DNA from: Venturia oleaginea
Taxonomy: Eukaryota; Ascomycota; Dothideomycetes; Venturiales; Venturiaceae
Length of the DNA: 64,000 bases
NCBI GenBank assembly: GCA_013176395.1
Contig: JABMLP010000007.1
Coordinates: 1-64,000, forward strand
Direction: 5' to 3'
Shown: piece after piece, positions 32,855 to 43,814 of the stretch
Layout: each line of letters begins with the position of its first letter
Position numbering within the stretch: the first letter of the stretch is position 1
Notes under the pieces: model-generated
What the model was told of the DNA's origin: nothing
Seen by the model: the letters and a program-made list of their open reading frames with translations, nothing else
Databases searched by the model: none
Translations under genes and position numbers: made by a program

Positions 32855-33943
32855 TTATATCAGGAACAGGCGACTGATTGCAAGCTGCTGTTCGAACGAA
32901 CGGGATATGTAACGGAGGAAAGCTTCGGAGGACCATCGACCCGCTGCCTTAAGCTCGAGCTCAGGCACTCCCTTCGCAGCTGCGTCCGTAGCAGCACCCC
33001 TGCGGAAGGAATGGCCTGTGTAGGACTTGTCGTCCAGCGAGGAGATAATACCAGTAGCGAGGAGGCGTCGGCGTAGTTGCATGTGTACAGCAGCGGCCGA
33101 ACAATGCCCTTTGCCGATGTCGAAGAGAGGCGCCGAAAGCGGCTTCGGATCGTGCCTGAAAAGTCTTACCAGGGCGGCTACTGCACAGGTAGGTTTTCCC
33201 GTTGCGGCGATGGAGATGGGAACGCCCTGATTAGCGTAATCGGTCTTGCTACGCTTCAGGAAAATAGAGACCCCGTAAGGCTGATGGCTAGGCGTATGAC
33301 GATGGAAGGCGATATCGCTCCGTAAGACGTGAGTATAGGAGAACAGCGGGTGCTCCCTATCTCTTCTAGTGTAAGCCAGCTCGCCAAGGCGGAAGAAACC
33401 AGCATAGGCCACCTTGAAGAGAGTGTCGAGATTGAGGTCGGCTCCGGTGGTCGGTTCCACAGCCGTCAGTCCCTCAAGGATGCGTACAGTAATAGGGAGC
33501 CTATTCTTGCGCTTCGGAGGCCTGAGGTTGAGAGCCCCCTGTCTTGCGCGTAGGAGCATCGGATCAGCGAACGCGCTGATAGGGTATCCCAGGTCGATAT
33601 GCTTTGAACGTACTGCGGAGAGGTAGCTGGCCGCTGTAGCGCCGGAAATGATGCCTTTCGCTCCTCCAGTAATGACACGCCTTGCCATCCATTCGCCGAG
33701 ATTGAGGGGTTCTGCGGGATAGTCTACACAGCCCTCCAGCGTACAGAACCTCTCCCAGCTCTTGATACCCGCGCCGTACGTGTTGCGCGTGTTCTGGGCC
33801 AAGCCGTACCATAAGAGGGTAATATACTCATCAGAGAGGCCAAGGTTTCGCTCGCGAAGGGTACGGAGGAAGAACCTATGAACTGTAGGGAGGAGCTCGC
33901 TATCGTAGGAAGTATACTCGAGGCTAGGTGCTGGACGAAGCAC
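32855..33943 (-). CDS. Ngaro tyrosine recombinase
   Basis: 362 codons, ATG 33943 to stop 32855. The N-terminal half has a core-binding helical region (QNTRNTYGAGIKSWERFC). The catalytic half carries the tyrosine-recombinase residues: Arg in FFRLGELAYT (~residue 186), a Lys-containing hairpin FLKRSKTDYANQG, His-x-x-Arg in GHSFRRGAAT, and a C-terminal Tyr in AFLRYISRSF. Such enzymes join a circular cDNA to the chromosome without target duplication, matching the seamless insertion in copia-3. The gene appears complete and lies downstream of the RT gene on the same strand, as usual in Ngaro. Confidence 0.9.
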   Translation of the reverse strand: MLRPAPSLEYTSYDSELLPTVHRFFLRTLRERNLGLSDEYITLLWYGLAQNTRNTYGAGIKSWERFCTLEGCVDYPAEPLNLGEWMARRVITGGAKGIISGATAASYLSAVRSKHIDLGYPISAFADPMLLRARQGALNLRPPKRKNRLPITVRILEGLTAVEPTTGADLNLDTLFKVAYAGFFRLGELAYTRRDREHPLFSYTHVLRSDIAFHRHTPSHQPYGVSIFLKRSKTDYANQGVPISIAATGKPTCAVAALVRLFRHDPKPLSAPLFDIGKGHCSAAAVHMQLRRRLLATGIISSLDDKSYTGHSFRRGAATDAAAKGVPELELKAAGRWSSEAFLRYISRSFEQQLAISRLFLI

Positions 33944-34085
33944 GTTAGCAAGCTTTGTACGAGTACCGGAGTCCGACCAGGGTATCTGCCGAACGTCGGC
34001 GATAGCAGAGTAGCATGGCGCTTAAGCCGATGAGCCTGCAAAGAACGGCTGCCACGAACAGCGCGCCAAGCCCAAAGTTGCAATC

Positions 34086-35515
34086 CCCGGGATAGCAAGA
34101 ATTCAACGGAACTGTAAGGACGATAGCGGAGAGCCCCATCGGAGGCAGAGCCAGACGATACGATCGAAACTAGACTCGCGAGGGCGTCGGCCAGATGTAC
34201 CTATAGAGATGGTCCCCAACGGAGGAATGCAACGGCAACGGCAACGGCCTCCATCTCTTAGGGTTGATAAACGCCGAACGATCGGACGGCTCAACAATAG
34301 TTCAACGGAACTGTAAGATCGAAAGCGGTGAGCCCCATCGGAGGCAGAGCCAGACGATACGATCGAAACTAGACTCGCGAGGGCGTCGGCCAGATGTACC
34401 TATAGAGATGGTCCCCAACGGAGGAATGCAACGGCAACGGCAACGGCCTCCATCTCTTAGGGTTGATAAACGCCGAACGATCGGACGGCTCAACAATAGT
34501 TCAACGGAACTGTAAGATCGAAAGCGGTGAGCCCCATCGGAGGCAGAGCCAGACGATACGATCGAAACTAGACTCGCGAGAGCGTCGGCCAGATGTACCT
34601 ATAGAGATGGTCCCCAACGGAGGAATGCAACGGCAACGGCAACGCCCTCCATCTCTTTAGGGTTGATAAACGCCGAACGATCGGACGGTTCACCAATAGT
34701 TCAGCGGAACTGTGAGATCGAAAACGGTGAGCCCCATCGGAGGCAGAGCTAGACGATACGATCGAAACTAGACTCGAGAGAGGGCGTCGGCCGGATGTAC
34801 CTATAGAGATGGTCCCCAACGGAGGAATGCAACGGCAACGGCAACGGCCTCCATCTCTTTAGGGTTGATAAACGCCGAACGATCGGACAATTCACCAATA
34901 GTTCAGCGGAACTGTGAGATCGAAAACGGTGAGCCCCATCGGAGGCAGAGCTAGACGATACGATCGAAACTAGACTCGCGAGGGCGTCGGCCAGATGTAC
35001 CTATAGAGATGGTCCCCAACGGAGGAATGCAACGGCAACGGCAACGGCCTCCATCTCTTTAGGGTTGATAAACGCCGAACGATCGGACGGTTCACCAATA
35101 GTTCAACGGAACTGTAAGATCGAAAGCGGTGAGCCTCATCGGAGGCAGAGCTAGACGATAAGATCGAAACTAGACTCGAGAGAGGGCGTCGGCCGGATGT
35201 ACCTATAGAGATGGTCCCCAACGGAGGAATGCAACGGCAACGGCAACGGCCTCCATCTCTTTAGGGTTGATAAACGCCGAACGATCGGACGGTTCACCAA
35301 TAGTTCAGCGGAACTGAGATCGAAAAAGGTGAGCCCCATCGGAGGCAGCTAGACGATACGATCGAAAACTAGACTCGAGAGAGGGCGTCGGCCGGATATG
35401 CCTATAGAGATGGTCCCCAACGGAGGAATGCAACGGCAACGGCAACGGCCTCCATCTCTTTAGGGTTAATAAAGGCCGAACGATCGGACGGTTCAACAAT
35501 AGTTCAGCGGAACTG
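34086..35515. repeat. tandem array of ~200-bp units derived from RNase H
   Basis: About seven head-to-tail units of 199-203 bp between the recombinase and RT genes. Each unit fuses two pieces of the adjacent RNase H coding sequence: one like ~35,515-35,596 and one like ~35,770-35,850, skipping the ~170 bp between. The recurring landmark GGTTGATAAACGCCGAACGA appears near 34,262, 34,461, 34,663, 34,864, 35,066 and 35,267 and, mutated, near 35,464; the parental copy is near 35,820. Units differ by scattered substitutions and small indels. Confidence 0.9.
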
Positions 35516-36886
35516 TGAGATCGAAAGCGGTGAGTCCCATTGGGGGCAGAGCCAGGCGATACGATCAAACTGGACTCGAGAGAGGGCATCGGCCAGGCCG
35601 TTAGCCGTAGATGGAAGCCAGCGGGCTTCGATAACAATATCGCAGGCAGCGGCCTGAGTAACAATAGTGCGGAGATGGGTGTTGCTCTCACCACGAACAG
35701 CCTCCTTCGTCAACCCGGCCACGGCCGTAGAGTTGTCACAGTGGATAACGACCCGATTATGTGCCCAGAGAGACGGTCCCCAACGGAGGAATGCGACGGC
35801 AACAGCCTCCATCTCCTTAGGGTTGATAAACGCCGAACGATTGGACGGTTCAGCAATAAAAGCATGCTCGATTGCGATACTATTGGTGTAATCCCCCCAA
35901 GAGACATCGGTCTCAGAGGACTCGAAAAAGAAGCCGCCGAGGCTTTGTTGTCCGGAGGCATCAGTGAAAAGGTGGAAACAACGGCGCTTTCGATAATCGA
36001 AGAAGTAGACCCCGTTGGTTAGCTCGAGCGCATGGAGCCACCAGAGAAGGTCGTCTCGTACACCGCTAGTCAGGGCTCGGCGAAAGTGCCGATTGACTTC
36101 TCCGTATGCTCCGCTCAGGTAGTCCCAGATCGATCGAGTGTAAACCCGGCCAAGGCGGATGACGGCACTGGCCCAACTGAGCCGCCCGGCGAGGGACTTC
36201 GTATCCCGGAGCCGCGGCCTTGTCTCGGAGAGGTGATCACGGATAGCCTGGATCAAAGAATCTCTCTTCTCGTCGGAGAGACGCAGTTCCAAGCGTACCG
36301 TATCAACCAGAAGACCTAATATCTCGACGGCCGTGCCGACCACGTCTTTGGCATCCTTGCGAGGAATCCCAAGTCGATCGGTGGTCTTGATCCAGAGTTC
36401 CGAAACGCGGTCCGAAATTTCTTGAGACGTACACACAAACATAAAATCATCAAGGTAGTGCTCGATCGCGGTAGGGATACTGCGCGTGCCGGCCTGCTCG
36501 TCGAGAGCCCAATGGAGACCTTCCGCAAAGAGATTGAAGATAAATGGCGCAGTCCTGAGACCGAAAGGGAGGCAGAGTTCTTGATAATTGACGCCGTTGA
36601 GGCAAAACCCAAGATACCGGGACGAAATGAGATCCACAGGGATGTTGCGAAAAGCGTGCGCAATGTCGCGTTTCATCAGAAGACAGCCCCGGCCTGTACG
36701 AAGGACGTGCTGAACAATTCTGTCGACTCTGGTGTACTGTAGCTTGCCAAACACGCGTGGAATGGCGTCGTTGACTGAAGTTTGGGGCGGCCAAGAGAGG
36801 TCGTGGATCCGGCGTAAGGTTCCGTCTTGTTTTGGGACCATCCCAAGAGGAGCGATAAACAGGCCCGGGTCTGTAGAGATAGCCAA
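35504..36886 (-). CDS. Ngaro reverse transcriptase-RNase H
   Basis: 460 codons from the in-frame ATG 36886; the frame is open further upstream to a TAA near 37,040 without another ATG, so the true start or a frameshift from the preceding reading frame is unresolved. RT motifs: LFIAPLGMVPKQDG, IHDLSWP, LMKRDIAHAFRNIPV (Asp), LCLPFGLRTAPFIFN and the catalytic EHYLDDFMFV. RNase H follows: FTDASGQQSLGG, INPKEMEAVAVAF, VIHCDNSTAVAG and ANGLADALSR. This order is diagnostic of DIRS-like RT-RNase H. The 3' end is the source of the tandem array. Confidence 0.88.
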   Translation of the reverse strand: MAISTDPGLFIAPLGMVPKQDGTLRRIHDLSWPPQTSVNDAIPRVFGKLQYTRVDRIVQHVLRTGRGCLLMKRDIAHAFRNIPVDLISSRYLGFCLNGVNYQELCLPFGLRTAPFIFNLFAEGLHWALDEQAGTRSIPTAIEHYLDDFMFVCTSQEISDRVSELWIKTTDRLGIPRKDAKDVVGTAVEILGLLVDTVRLELRLSDEKRDSLIQAIRDHLSETRPRLRDTKSLAGRLSWASAVIRLGRVYTRSIWDYLSGAYGEVNRHFRRALTSGVRDDLLWWLHALELTNGVYFFDYRKRRCFHLFTDASGQQSLGGFFFESSETDVSWGDYTNSIAIEHAFIAEPSNRSAFINPKEMEAVAVAFLRWGPSLWAHNRVVIHCDNSTAVAGLTKEAVRGESNTHLRTIVTQAAACDIVIEARWLPSTANGLADALSRVQFDRIAWLCPQWDSPLSISQFR

Positions 36887-36930
36887 TCGGCCGGCGGCCA
36901 GCTCCTTCGCAACGTAGCCCGTAGCTTCGG

Positions 36931-37380
36931 CTACGGTCGCCTCGTCGGAGAAGTAGTTGTTCGAAACGCCGCGTACGCGAATCGTATGAGGCTCGCGGAT
37001 CCCGATGGAGGCGCCGTACGTGAGTCCGTACTGTTATCCGGCTCAGTCGCCCCCGGACGACTGGTGCCATGCGGTAGTTCTAGTAAAGAGCCCTCCCTAA
37101 TTTTTGCAAGGCGCGCCGCCGCTTCTTCGCGTTTGACCTGCATCTGGAGGTCGCGCTCCTCCTTTTCGCGGTCCATCCTTAGCCTGTGAGCCTCTACGGC
37201 GCGAGCCTCAGCGGCCTGGGCATTGTTGATCGCGACCGTGAAGATGACCTCTGGGTCTCGAAGACAATAGAGGGGGATCGGGTACGAGAGGAGCGAGTAG
37301 AGTGACCCGGTGGTAGGGATAAGTTGATAGGAACCGACGCGGTGATATCCTTCTTCGGAGGCATAAAGAAAGCGGTATAA
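36931..37380 (-). pseudogene. Ngaro ORF1-like region, uncertain
   Basis: A minus-strand frame (open from about 37,380) contains EEGYHRVGSYQLIP and an Ala/Glu/Arg-rich helical stretch (REKEERDLQMQVKREEAAA) and ends at 36931 overlapping the RT frame in a different phase. It could be the gag-like ORF1 with an intron ending near 37,380 (a GCTAAC branch site and TTTTAAATAG precede it). No start is secure. Confidence 0.4.
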
Positions 37381-37629
37381 CTATTTAAAATCGTTAGCAG
37401 GTCAGCTCTGTTAATAAGTACAGAGCCCTAGAGATGCCAAGGAGCTCTTTGGAAGGGATTTCTGATGCTGGTGCAATATAACGATGCCCAAGACGTCGTC
37501 GAGGCCAGCGGTGTACTTGAAAAGTCTGTCGAGAAGCGGTGAACGGCTAAGCGCGGCGCGCGCAGCGGCGGGAAAGACTCGTAGGACGATAAGGAGAATA
37601 TCGGGATGAAGGACGAGTCCTACAACAAC

Positions 37630-37746
37630 AATCTAGATACAAGACGAGCCTCAGAGGGCTCAGAAGTCGTGCGATATGCGAGATCGCCATGTTGTTGTTG
37701 TCGCTTGGTCGGACGAGGCCCTTGCTCCACCAGATAGACACTAGCA
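37630..37746. repeat. Ngaro terminal repeat B2
   Basis: 117-bp copy of 32345-32461 forming the element end at 37746, directly followed by the resumed copia-3 gag. Confidence 0.9.
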
Positions 37747-38089
37747 TTCAAGACCTCACCTCCACTCAAGCCTCAGCATACCGTATGCTGCAGGACAACT
37801 ACAAATTCGACCACAGTGACTTCCTAAGAGAGCGAACTGACACCGCTACCACACATAAATGGGTCAGGGACCATAATACCCAGCCAAATCTCGATGTTAT
37901 TGCGACATCGACATCATTACACGAAACTCTGAAGCGCCTCAAGGCAAGATGTCAACCTACAAATGAAGCCACGAGGCTAGACCTCAAGATTCAGTGGCAG
38001 ACACTCGTCAACAGCGATACCAAGTCGCAAGATCACCTCGAAATCCTGGATAAGATCGTCAATTTGCACGCCAAACTCGTCAAAGAATC
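37747..38089 (+). pseudogene. copia-3 gag, central piece
   Basis: Continues gag after the Ngaro element (TSTQASAYRMLQDNYKF, then HKWVRDHNTQPNLDVI), collinear with copia-2 gag. Interrupted at TSD GAATC by the solo LTR at 38090. Confidence 0.85.
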
Positions 38090-38217
38090 TGTTAGAATCA
38101 GGGCGATCACCACATTGTGCAGGTGACAGTATGTGACAGCACGTGACGCAGCATATATATTCCTCACTTCTGCCACGTAGATTAAATCAAGCTTGATCAT
38201 CTTCACTCATTTTATCA
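38090..38217 (+). repeat. 128-bp solo LTR in copia-3 gag
   Basis: TGTTAGAATCAGGG...CATTTTATCA (TG...CA), with 5-bp duplication GAATC at 38085-38089 and 38218-38222 and a TATATAT motif inside. Removing it and one TSD restores the gag frame as K-E-S-I-F-D-D. Confidence 0.75.
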
Positions 38218-38222
38218 GAATC

Positions 38223-41200
38223 CATCTTCGATGACCCTGATAAAGAGGGCAGTGACCCGGATAAGATGCCTCTCATTGAGGCTCTTAATCTCATCGCCAG
38301 AATGGACTGTGTCTACGCTGACACCAAGCGCTCCAGTATATACGACCCAGGCTATTTCATCAAGTCAGTTCCAGACCTCGTTAAGAACTTCAGGAATGTC
38401 CTACACACAAAGCCTCTACAAACTCGACAGAAGAGTCACTTCGCTTTCACTACCGAGAATGGCGAAGAAGCATCATTCAAAGGACACAACGCCAAAGGCC
38501 AGAAATCTGGCGGCGGCCAATACCAAGATTCTTGCCCTTGTGGCTACAAGAAGCCATACCACTTCCCGTACAACTGTACATACTGCACTGGGAACCCTCC
38601 GAAAGGCGGCTTCAAGCCTAGACCCGAGATTCAGGAAAAGGTTGACAAGGCTCTCAAAGACCCAAAGGTCAGGGCTATGGTGGATAAATCCATCGCTGAT
38701 CACAAGAAAAGGGTGGAAGAGAAAGAACAGCAATCTCATGATCACGGTGAAGTCGTTAAGAACGTCTACCACACATCGGCCGCACCACCAGAGAAAATGG
38801 TCAGTTCATTCAACGTCTCTGACGAGCCTGAGCCATATTACTTCACCAATGCCTGGATTCTCGATGGAGACAGTGAGCGACATGTCTGCAACTCTCCTCT
38901 CCGCAATCAGTTCACAAAGATCCGTGACGCCAACAGAGGTTCCTACGTACAGTGCGGCCTCATAAAGTACAACATCGAGTGCTACAGCAACTGTATCCTC
39001 AGAGTCAAGTTGCCCAATAAAGGTTCTACCTCTATCACCATCACCGATGTTGCATTATGTCCTTACTTTAGGACTAACCTCCTATCCACCGCTAAACTTG
39101 AGGCAAAAGGACTTCACCTTGTCACTCTCAACGGCGGATACATGTGTCCAGAAACAGACGTCACCAAGAAGCTATTTATTCCTGAAAGCATCGCGCATAT
39201 TGGTGCCTTGAATTCAAACCTCCAAGCAACCACTTGTACGCAAAAGATCCGAGAGAAGCCTTCAATTCCTATCACTCAACATCCACCAAGGATAAGGGTC
39301 AAAAGAAGATCTCACTAGCTAAGAAGCTATCTGCCACTGCTCACGAAGACAATTGGCACCTCCGTCTGGGTCACCCAGGCCCAGAAACACTCAAACATCT
39401 CAAGTCTGCAGTTGAAGGTGACATCAATATCACCTTTGCCCCAACTACTAAAGAGTGCGAGATCTGCACGATTGCCAAAGGCCAGCAGATTATCAGCCGC
39501 TCTCAGTTCAAGGAACACCTTCCACTCGCCCATTTCAAAGGGTGAATTTCGACCTTATCCCTATGCCAGTGGCATGTAATGGTCACAAATACCTAAGCCA
39601 CTTCTCATGCGACTTCTGTGACTTCATCTTCAACTTCACACACAAGCATAAGAGTGAGAGTGTTCAATGCTTCTTCTACGTCGTCAACATCATCAAAACT
39701 CAGTGGAATCTCGATGTTCAGTTCTTTCACACAGATGGAGAGACATCCTTCGGCAAAAAAGGTACACCTAACAACACCTTTTGGGCATTCATCCACGCTC
39801 GTGGCATTATTGCTGAGACCTCTGCGCCTCGTACACCAGCTCAGAATGGCGGTGCAGAGATCAAAGGTCGCTGGATCGTCGTTAAAATGCGAACTCTCCG
39901 TATCCAATCAGGCCAACAAAAGGACATCTGGCCAGAGAGAGCACCTGCAGCTGCAGTCATCGAAAACAGAAAAACAATTGCCAAGAATGAATGGAAGTCA
40001 CCTTACGACGTAGTATGGTAACAGAAGCCGGTCATCTTTCACCTCATTGTGTACGGCGCAAAAGCTTGGCCTATTAATAAGATGATTGCACAACTCGATC
40101 GAGAAGATCCCCGCACATTTGTTGGCTACTGTGTTGGCTATGAGGGCACTGGAATCTACAGGGTATGGATACCATCTCAGAACAAGGTTATCCGCACAAG
40201 AGACGTTGTCTTTGATGAAGATGACTACGTGTATGACCCAGCTGAGATCGATGCTGCAATCTTGTACGCAGAGCACCTTGAGACCCGTTTGGTCATCAAG
40301 CCATTGCCCCAAGTACAGTATGACGTGGATGTTTCAGCAATCGAGGTCTCAGATTCCACCGCAGATACCATTAAAGTGCAGCCTCAATCTCCTATTCTCC
40401 AATCCACCGAGGACAACTTTACAACACCACAAGCCTCTGCTAACAACAGCGACGAGGACACCTCATCAAAGGATGTTGAGACCATCGGCAACTCAATCAC
40501 ACCTCCTACGGAATACACTCCCTCAAAAACATCTCAATTTCGCCTACTTTTAGCGCCGCCATCAATTGCATCAAATGCAGCAAAGGCCAAGGCAAAACCA
40601 GGTTATTCCTACACCAGAGAACCTCCTAAAAAGGAGATCACAAGCGACAATGTTCCAGTGTACGAGAACCGCACTCGTGGTGAACGAAAGAAACACCAAG
40701 GACCTACTGGTTCCGCATATTATACCACTTTTGAGGACCCTTCAGAGTGGAATTCAGCCTTCAGCACATTCATCACTTCAGCTCGTCAACATCGAGATGA
40801 TCTACCCGAAGTTCCTGAGACGTACGAAGAAGCCAAACTACATCCTCTCCGGCCACAATGGCTTGGAGCTATGCTGAAAGAGATCGATAACTGCAAGCAG
40901 AAAAGCGTTTTCAAAGTGGTCTCTCATATCAACAACATTACACCGAAACCTTTGCCCTTAAGGTGGGTATTTACCTATAAGTTCGATGGTGATGGCTATC
41001 TCATTCGTCTCAAAGCACGACTGTGTGTACGGGGCGACAAACAACCACTCAACGGCATGGATACCTACGCAGCAACTCTGGCTTCAGAAGTCATGAGATT
41101 CCTACTCGCAATCGCTGCACATTTTGGCCTAGAGATGAAACAATACGACGCAGTCACTGCCTTCCTTAATGCGGACCTTGACGAGACTATCTACACATTT

Positions 41201-42394
41201 CAATCACCAGGTTTCGGCAAAAAGGGCCAGCTTTGGCTGCTCTTAATGGCCCTATATGGTCTCCGAAGATCGCCTCATCTTTGGCACAACGAGATCTCAT
41301 CATTCCCACAATCTCTCGGTCTCATACCAATCCCAGGTGTCAATTTTCTCTATCACAATGACTGGCTTATCGTCTTCTTCTTTGTGGATGACATCATCTG
41401 TCTCTACCGCAGCAAAGACCTCGCCAAATTCAAGCAGTTTGAGGCTCAACTTTCAGCCAAATACGAGCTGCGCTCCATGGGAGAGCCAGAACACTTCCTC
41501 GGCATCAGAATCACTCGAAATCGCGCAAAACAGACCATCACCCTTTGCCAAGATGCATACATTGATAAGATGGTCAAGGAGTTCAGTTCCTCTCTGCTTT
41601 CACACAAGGTATTCACTCCCTTACCACCAGGGAAGCTTGCATTATATGGGGGTCAGACCTCTGATGCTCAAATCCGAGAGATGCAGGAGAAAGTTGGACA
41701 TTTGGGCTATGCAGCACACATTACCAGGCCAGATATCGCCTATGCAACCTCCCATTTGGCGGAATTCCAGAAGAACCCATCTTCAGCACACCTTAATGCA
41801 GCTAACCACTGCATATCTTACCTACGGGATTACAAAAACCTCGCAATTCAGTACTCAGCTCCCGATGTCACAACACCAAACTTTCACCTGTCTCACGTCC
41901 CTACCGATGCTTTGTTTGCCGACGATATCAACACTAAAAAATCTCGCCAGGGGTTCCTTCTGATGCTTGCCGGCGGCCCAGTGGCCTGGAAGGCTACGAA
42001 GCAGAAAACAGTGACCACATCGAGCACAGAAGCCGAGTTGTTGGCGGTATCATACTGCGGGAACGAAGTCATATGGTGGAAGAGATTCTTCGCTGCAATT
42101 GGCTTCAATCTGGGTGAAGATCTCACCATCAAGTGCGATAACCAAATGACTATACGGCTACTCACTTCCGAAACACCAGAACTCACCACCAAACTACGCC
42201 ATGTCGACATACATCACCACTTCCTACGCCAAGAAATCCTTGCTAAACGGATCACTATCGAGTATCTCCGCACTCAGATTATGCCAGCTGATGGCCTCAC
42301 TAAGGGCTTCACACGGCAACAACAGGAGAACTTCATTCTGCTACTCAATCTCGTCAGAATCTCTGTTAAGGGCACATCAAATGGAGACGATTGA
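38223..42394 (+). pseudogene. copia-3 gag-pol, remaining part
   Basis: Gag end with Cys/His region CPCGYKKPYHFPYNCTYC, protease WILDGDSERH (the usual Ser/Ala after D-G is Asp here), pre-integrase WHLRLGHPGPET, integrase VNFDLIP, HTDGETSF and NGGAEIKGR, reverse transcriptase YDAVTAFLNADLDE and FFFVDDIICL, RNase H SSTEAELLAVSYCGNE...HVDIHHHFL, ending at 42394. Frame changes occur near 39,290 and 39,530, and TAA 40019-40021 stands where copia-2 has a His codon. Otherwise nearly full length. Confidence 0.88.
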
Positions 42395-42570
42395 GCCTAC
42401 AATCACAAAAGCACAATGTACTGATTGGGACTAGTCTCCCTGCTCACTCTCTCAACTCTCTTTGGCAGGATCTTTCAGTGTATTCACCTTCTACCTATTT
42501 AAGTTGATCATCATGCAGCCTCATTTGGCCAGTTTCTTTACTCATATATCGCTCACAAACTGAAAGGGTG

Positions 42571-42733
42571 TGTATGAAGGCTAAGTGATGATCAGGTGAT
42601 GATCACGTTACCTACCCTGGCGGAAACTCTCAATATACAGAGTTATAAACCACTGTACTTAGAACAGATGCAGAAGAACACAATCATCACGGTGATCTAC
42701 TTTTTCCAATCTGACTCTACATTCAATTACAGA
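42571..42733 (+). repeat. copia-3 3' LTR
   Basis: 163 bp starting TGTATGAAGG after the purine tract GAAAGGGTG. Its uninterrupted form shows exactly where the LINE entered the 5' copy. Confidence 0.88.
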
Positions 42734-42738
42734 GTTTC

Positions 42739-43713
42739 TCACATAGGAGCTTCTTCAACCTACTACAGTAACGACCTTTTACTTAGATACAATCAAGCAC
42801 AAGTCATATGCACACGAAGCAAGCCCACCCCCAACCTTCATACTAACCGACAAGCGTTCAGGATTGATCTGAGGATCAAATCGGTTAGACGACAATTGGA
42901 TTGGGAGATACATCGGACGGCTAGGATCTAGTGAGCCTCCAAAGAACCTGAGCAAGAGAAAGTACTTAAGGTAAGTACTTCCAGACTGATATTGCCCTTA
43001 CCCCAAACCTGCGGACCAGAACAAGGGAACACCGGTGTCAAGAAGGTCTTGACATACCAACTGTGTTGAGAAACGAGTTCCCCGTAACAGTACCCACGAA
43101 CCGTTCCTATTTTACTTCTTCGGAAACATGCTATTGTGCTTCCGACCATAGCTTCATCAAGAGATATATAGCTTTCGGAGAGACTCTGGAGCGATATCCG
43201 AATACTTCAGATACTGTATAGCGGTCCTCGAGGGGTTATTTAGGCTTATCATGTGGACATCGGAGCAACGCGTACCGAGGACAATCGTTCTTGGGAAGAG
43301 AGGGCACGTCTAATTTATAGGGAGAGAGACGTTTAGCTCGTAGCCGGATTTCTGCACGCTGTCTGGCGTCTCAGTTCACCCTGGTATATCAGGCATATCG
43401 TTAGTCGATGGACGATTGATGGATACGTACCAACTCACACCAGCTCGCTTTGCTTGGGATATGTACAGGATTGCATGTTCTTACTTCCCAACGAGGATCA
43501 ATGAAAAAATTGTGGTATAGAGCGAGGTTTAGATGCGAGCGTGCTTACAGATATTTGAGTCCTCGGATGGCCAATCTATTCTTCCACCGGCAACTTCTTT
43601 CACGAAGGGTTCAAGTCGAGAATGGACTGGCATCAGAAAGTATACAAGGCAAATTAACAGTATCAGCACCAAGCCAGAATTTGTTAGCTGGTTCATCCGG
43701 AGATTAGTATGCT
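42739..43713. other. non-coding stretch
   Basis: About 975 bp between copia-3 and the LINE relic. Several short frames, none with a recognisable motif. Confidence 0.5.
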
Positions 43714-43722
43714 GGAAGTTAT

Positions 43723-43772
43723 CCCTGATTGATTGATGGATTGATTGATGGATTGATTGATGGATTGATTGA
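43723..43772 (-). repeat. GATT-rich simple repeat (LINE tail)
   Basis: Repeats of GATTGATTGATG; on the minus strand this is the A/T-rich tail of the truncated LINE relic, expanded by slippage. Confidence 0.8.
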
Positions 43773-43814
43773 TTCCTACTCGGTTTTGGCCGCTCTTAAT
43801 CAGCAGCTATGCCC

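Larger units (their letters stand above)
32068..37746 (-). mobile_element. Ngaro/DIRS-type tyrosine-recombinase retroelement
   Basis: 5,679 bp inside copia-3 gag with split direct repeats: on the plus strand A1 (32068-32304), a 40-bp spacer, B1 (32345-32461), A2 (32462-32698), coding region on the minus strand, then B2 (37630-37746). A1/A2 (237 bp) and B1/B2 (117 bp) look identical by eye. Read on its coding strand this is the A1-ORFs-B1-A2-B2 layout of Ngaro elements, which integrate through a tyrosine recombinase rather than a DDE integrase. No TSD is seen, as expected. Encodes RT-RNase H and a complete tyrosine recombinase, with a tandem array between them. Confidence 0.92.
25575..42733 (+). 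mobile_element. copia-3: outer Ty1/copia element of nest 2
   Basis: 5' LTR begins TGTATGAAGGCT at 25575 and is split by a LINE; its second half ends at 31654. The intact 3' LTR is 42571-42733. Flanks GCTTC (25570-25574) and GTTTC (42734-42738) are a 5-bp TSD with one transition. The LTRs differ at roughly nine positions by eye, so copia-3 is older than copia-1 and copia-2. Internal region 31655-42570 is split by a Ngaro element (32068-37746) and a solo LTR (38090-38217). The polyprotein is related to copia-2 but broken. Confidence 0.88.

Noticed and set aside
32655..33812. Several ORFs overlapping the recombinase in other frames
   Set aside because: The recombinase frame has all catalytic residues; the others are shadows of it.
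34103..35339. Repeated ~64-codon ORFs in the tandem array
   Set aside because: They arise because each unit is derived from coding DNA; the frame is not that of RNase H and no gene signals accompany them.
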